Source: Calditrichota bacterium
GTDB taxonomy: Bacteria; Zhuqueibacterota; Zhuqueibacteria; Oleimicrobiales; Geothermoviventaceae
Length of the DNA stretch: 6,444 nt
Assembly: GCA_013152765.1 (NCBI GenBank)
Contig: JAADFT010000262.1
Span: forward strand, 1 to 6,444
Reading direction: 5' to 3'
The notes under the pieces were generated by a model. That model made no database searches. It was not told the origin of the DNA and worked only from the letters and a program-made list of their open reading frames with translations. The translations under genes were made by a program, and so were the position numbers. Positions 6,220 through 6,444 of the stretch are shown here, in pieces (positions within the stretch are counted from its first letter, which is position 1; each line of letters starts with the position of its first letter).

Positions 6220-6444
6220 GTGCGTTTGCCCGAGGCGGCGGTTGCGCTGGTCGTCGCAGTGGCGGCGCTGGCGGTCGCGGGTGGGCCCGCGCTGGCCTGG
6301 GACGGTAACCCAGAAGCCCGGACGCAGCGGGAAACGGACGAGCTCCGCGTCGTTGTGTCAGCTCCGTTTTCGGCATCTGCGCTGACAGCGAGGGCGGGCA
6401 AGGCGTCTGTTCTCGACGGTCCAGGAAAACACCTGCTCCCGCAA
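6220..6444 (+). CDS. Putative secreted protein, N-terminal part (runs off the window)
   Basis: GTG at 6220 lies 2 nt after the preceding TAG with GGGG at 6208-6211 upstream. The frame stays open for 75 codons to the window end. It begins MRLPEAAVALVVAVAALAVA and continues GGPALA-WDG, a typical Sec signal peptide: short basic n-region, alanine/valine-rich core, and an ALA cleavage site after about residue 26. The mature start (WDGNPEAR..., then LRVVVSAPFSASALTARAG) is not enough to name a family. The LRVVV... VLDGPGKHL pattern faintly recalls the N-terminus of SpoIID/LytB-type proteins, but that is only a weak impression. The codon pattern and operon-like spacing support a real gene. Confidence 0.6.
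   Translation, partial: MRLPEAAVALVVAVAALAVAGGPALAWDGNPEARTQRETDELRVVVSAPFSASALTARAGKASVLDGPGKHLLPQ

Noticed and set aside
5600..6376. Open frame on the - strand (258 codons)
   Set aside because: It mirrors the HD hydrolase and the following signal-peptide gene; no motif and no credible start context.

Overview
The window is a GC-rich (by eye about 60%) bacterial chromosome segment with all recognisable genes on the + strand and packed tightly. Surface-polysaccharide genes, a lipoprotein-free Sec-exported DUF5683 protein and a GAF-HD-GYP regulator point to a Gram-negative-type, didermic organism. The DUF5683 motif (LLPGWGQWYNGK) is most familiar from the Bacteroidota/FCB superphylum and related candidate phyla, so that placement is a reasonable guess. 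It is an inference from one gene family, not a demonstration.

Layout. Positions 3-677 hold the 3' part of a family 2 glycosyltransferase. After 8 nt comes an O-antigen ligase/polymerase-type membrane protein (686-1909). Its stop codon overlaps the TTG start of a GAF plus HD-GYP signalling protein (1906-3225). That gene overlaps a RidA-family enamine/imine deaminase (3212-3601), which in turn overlaps a small exported DUF5683 protein (3561-4067). These five genes look like one transcription unit. A 175-nt gap (4068-4242) with a GC-rich hairpin follows.

The second part begins with a sodium:neurotransmitter symporter (NSS) gene (4243-5630). It is broken by a frameshift, and the lesion can be read precisely as a 5-bp tandem duplication (GGCGT twice, 4494-4503). 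Removing one copy restores a 460-residue protein. After 41 nt comes a stand-alone HD-domain hydrolase (5672-6217), and 2 nt later the start of a secreted protein (6220 to the window end, truncated).

How the genes may work together: the glycosyltransferase and ligase belong to lipopolysaccharide, capsule or exopolysaccharide assembly. The coupled GAF-HD-GYP protein may link cyclic-di-GMP turnover to that function. The transporter, RidA and the HD hydrolase have no evident link to the polysaccharide theme beyond co-orientation. I see no mobile element, CRISPR array, tRNA or rRNA, and no clearly new system. The most notable observation is the duplication that splits the NSS transporter.
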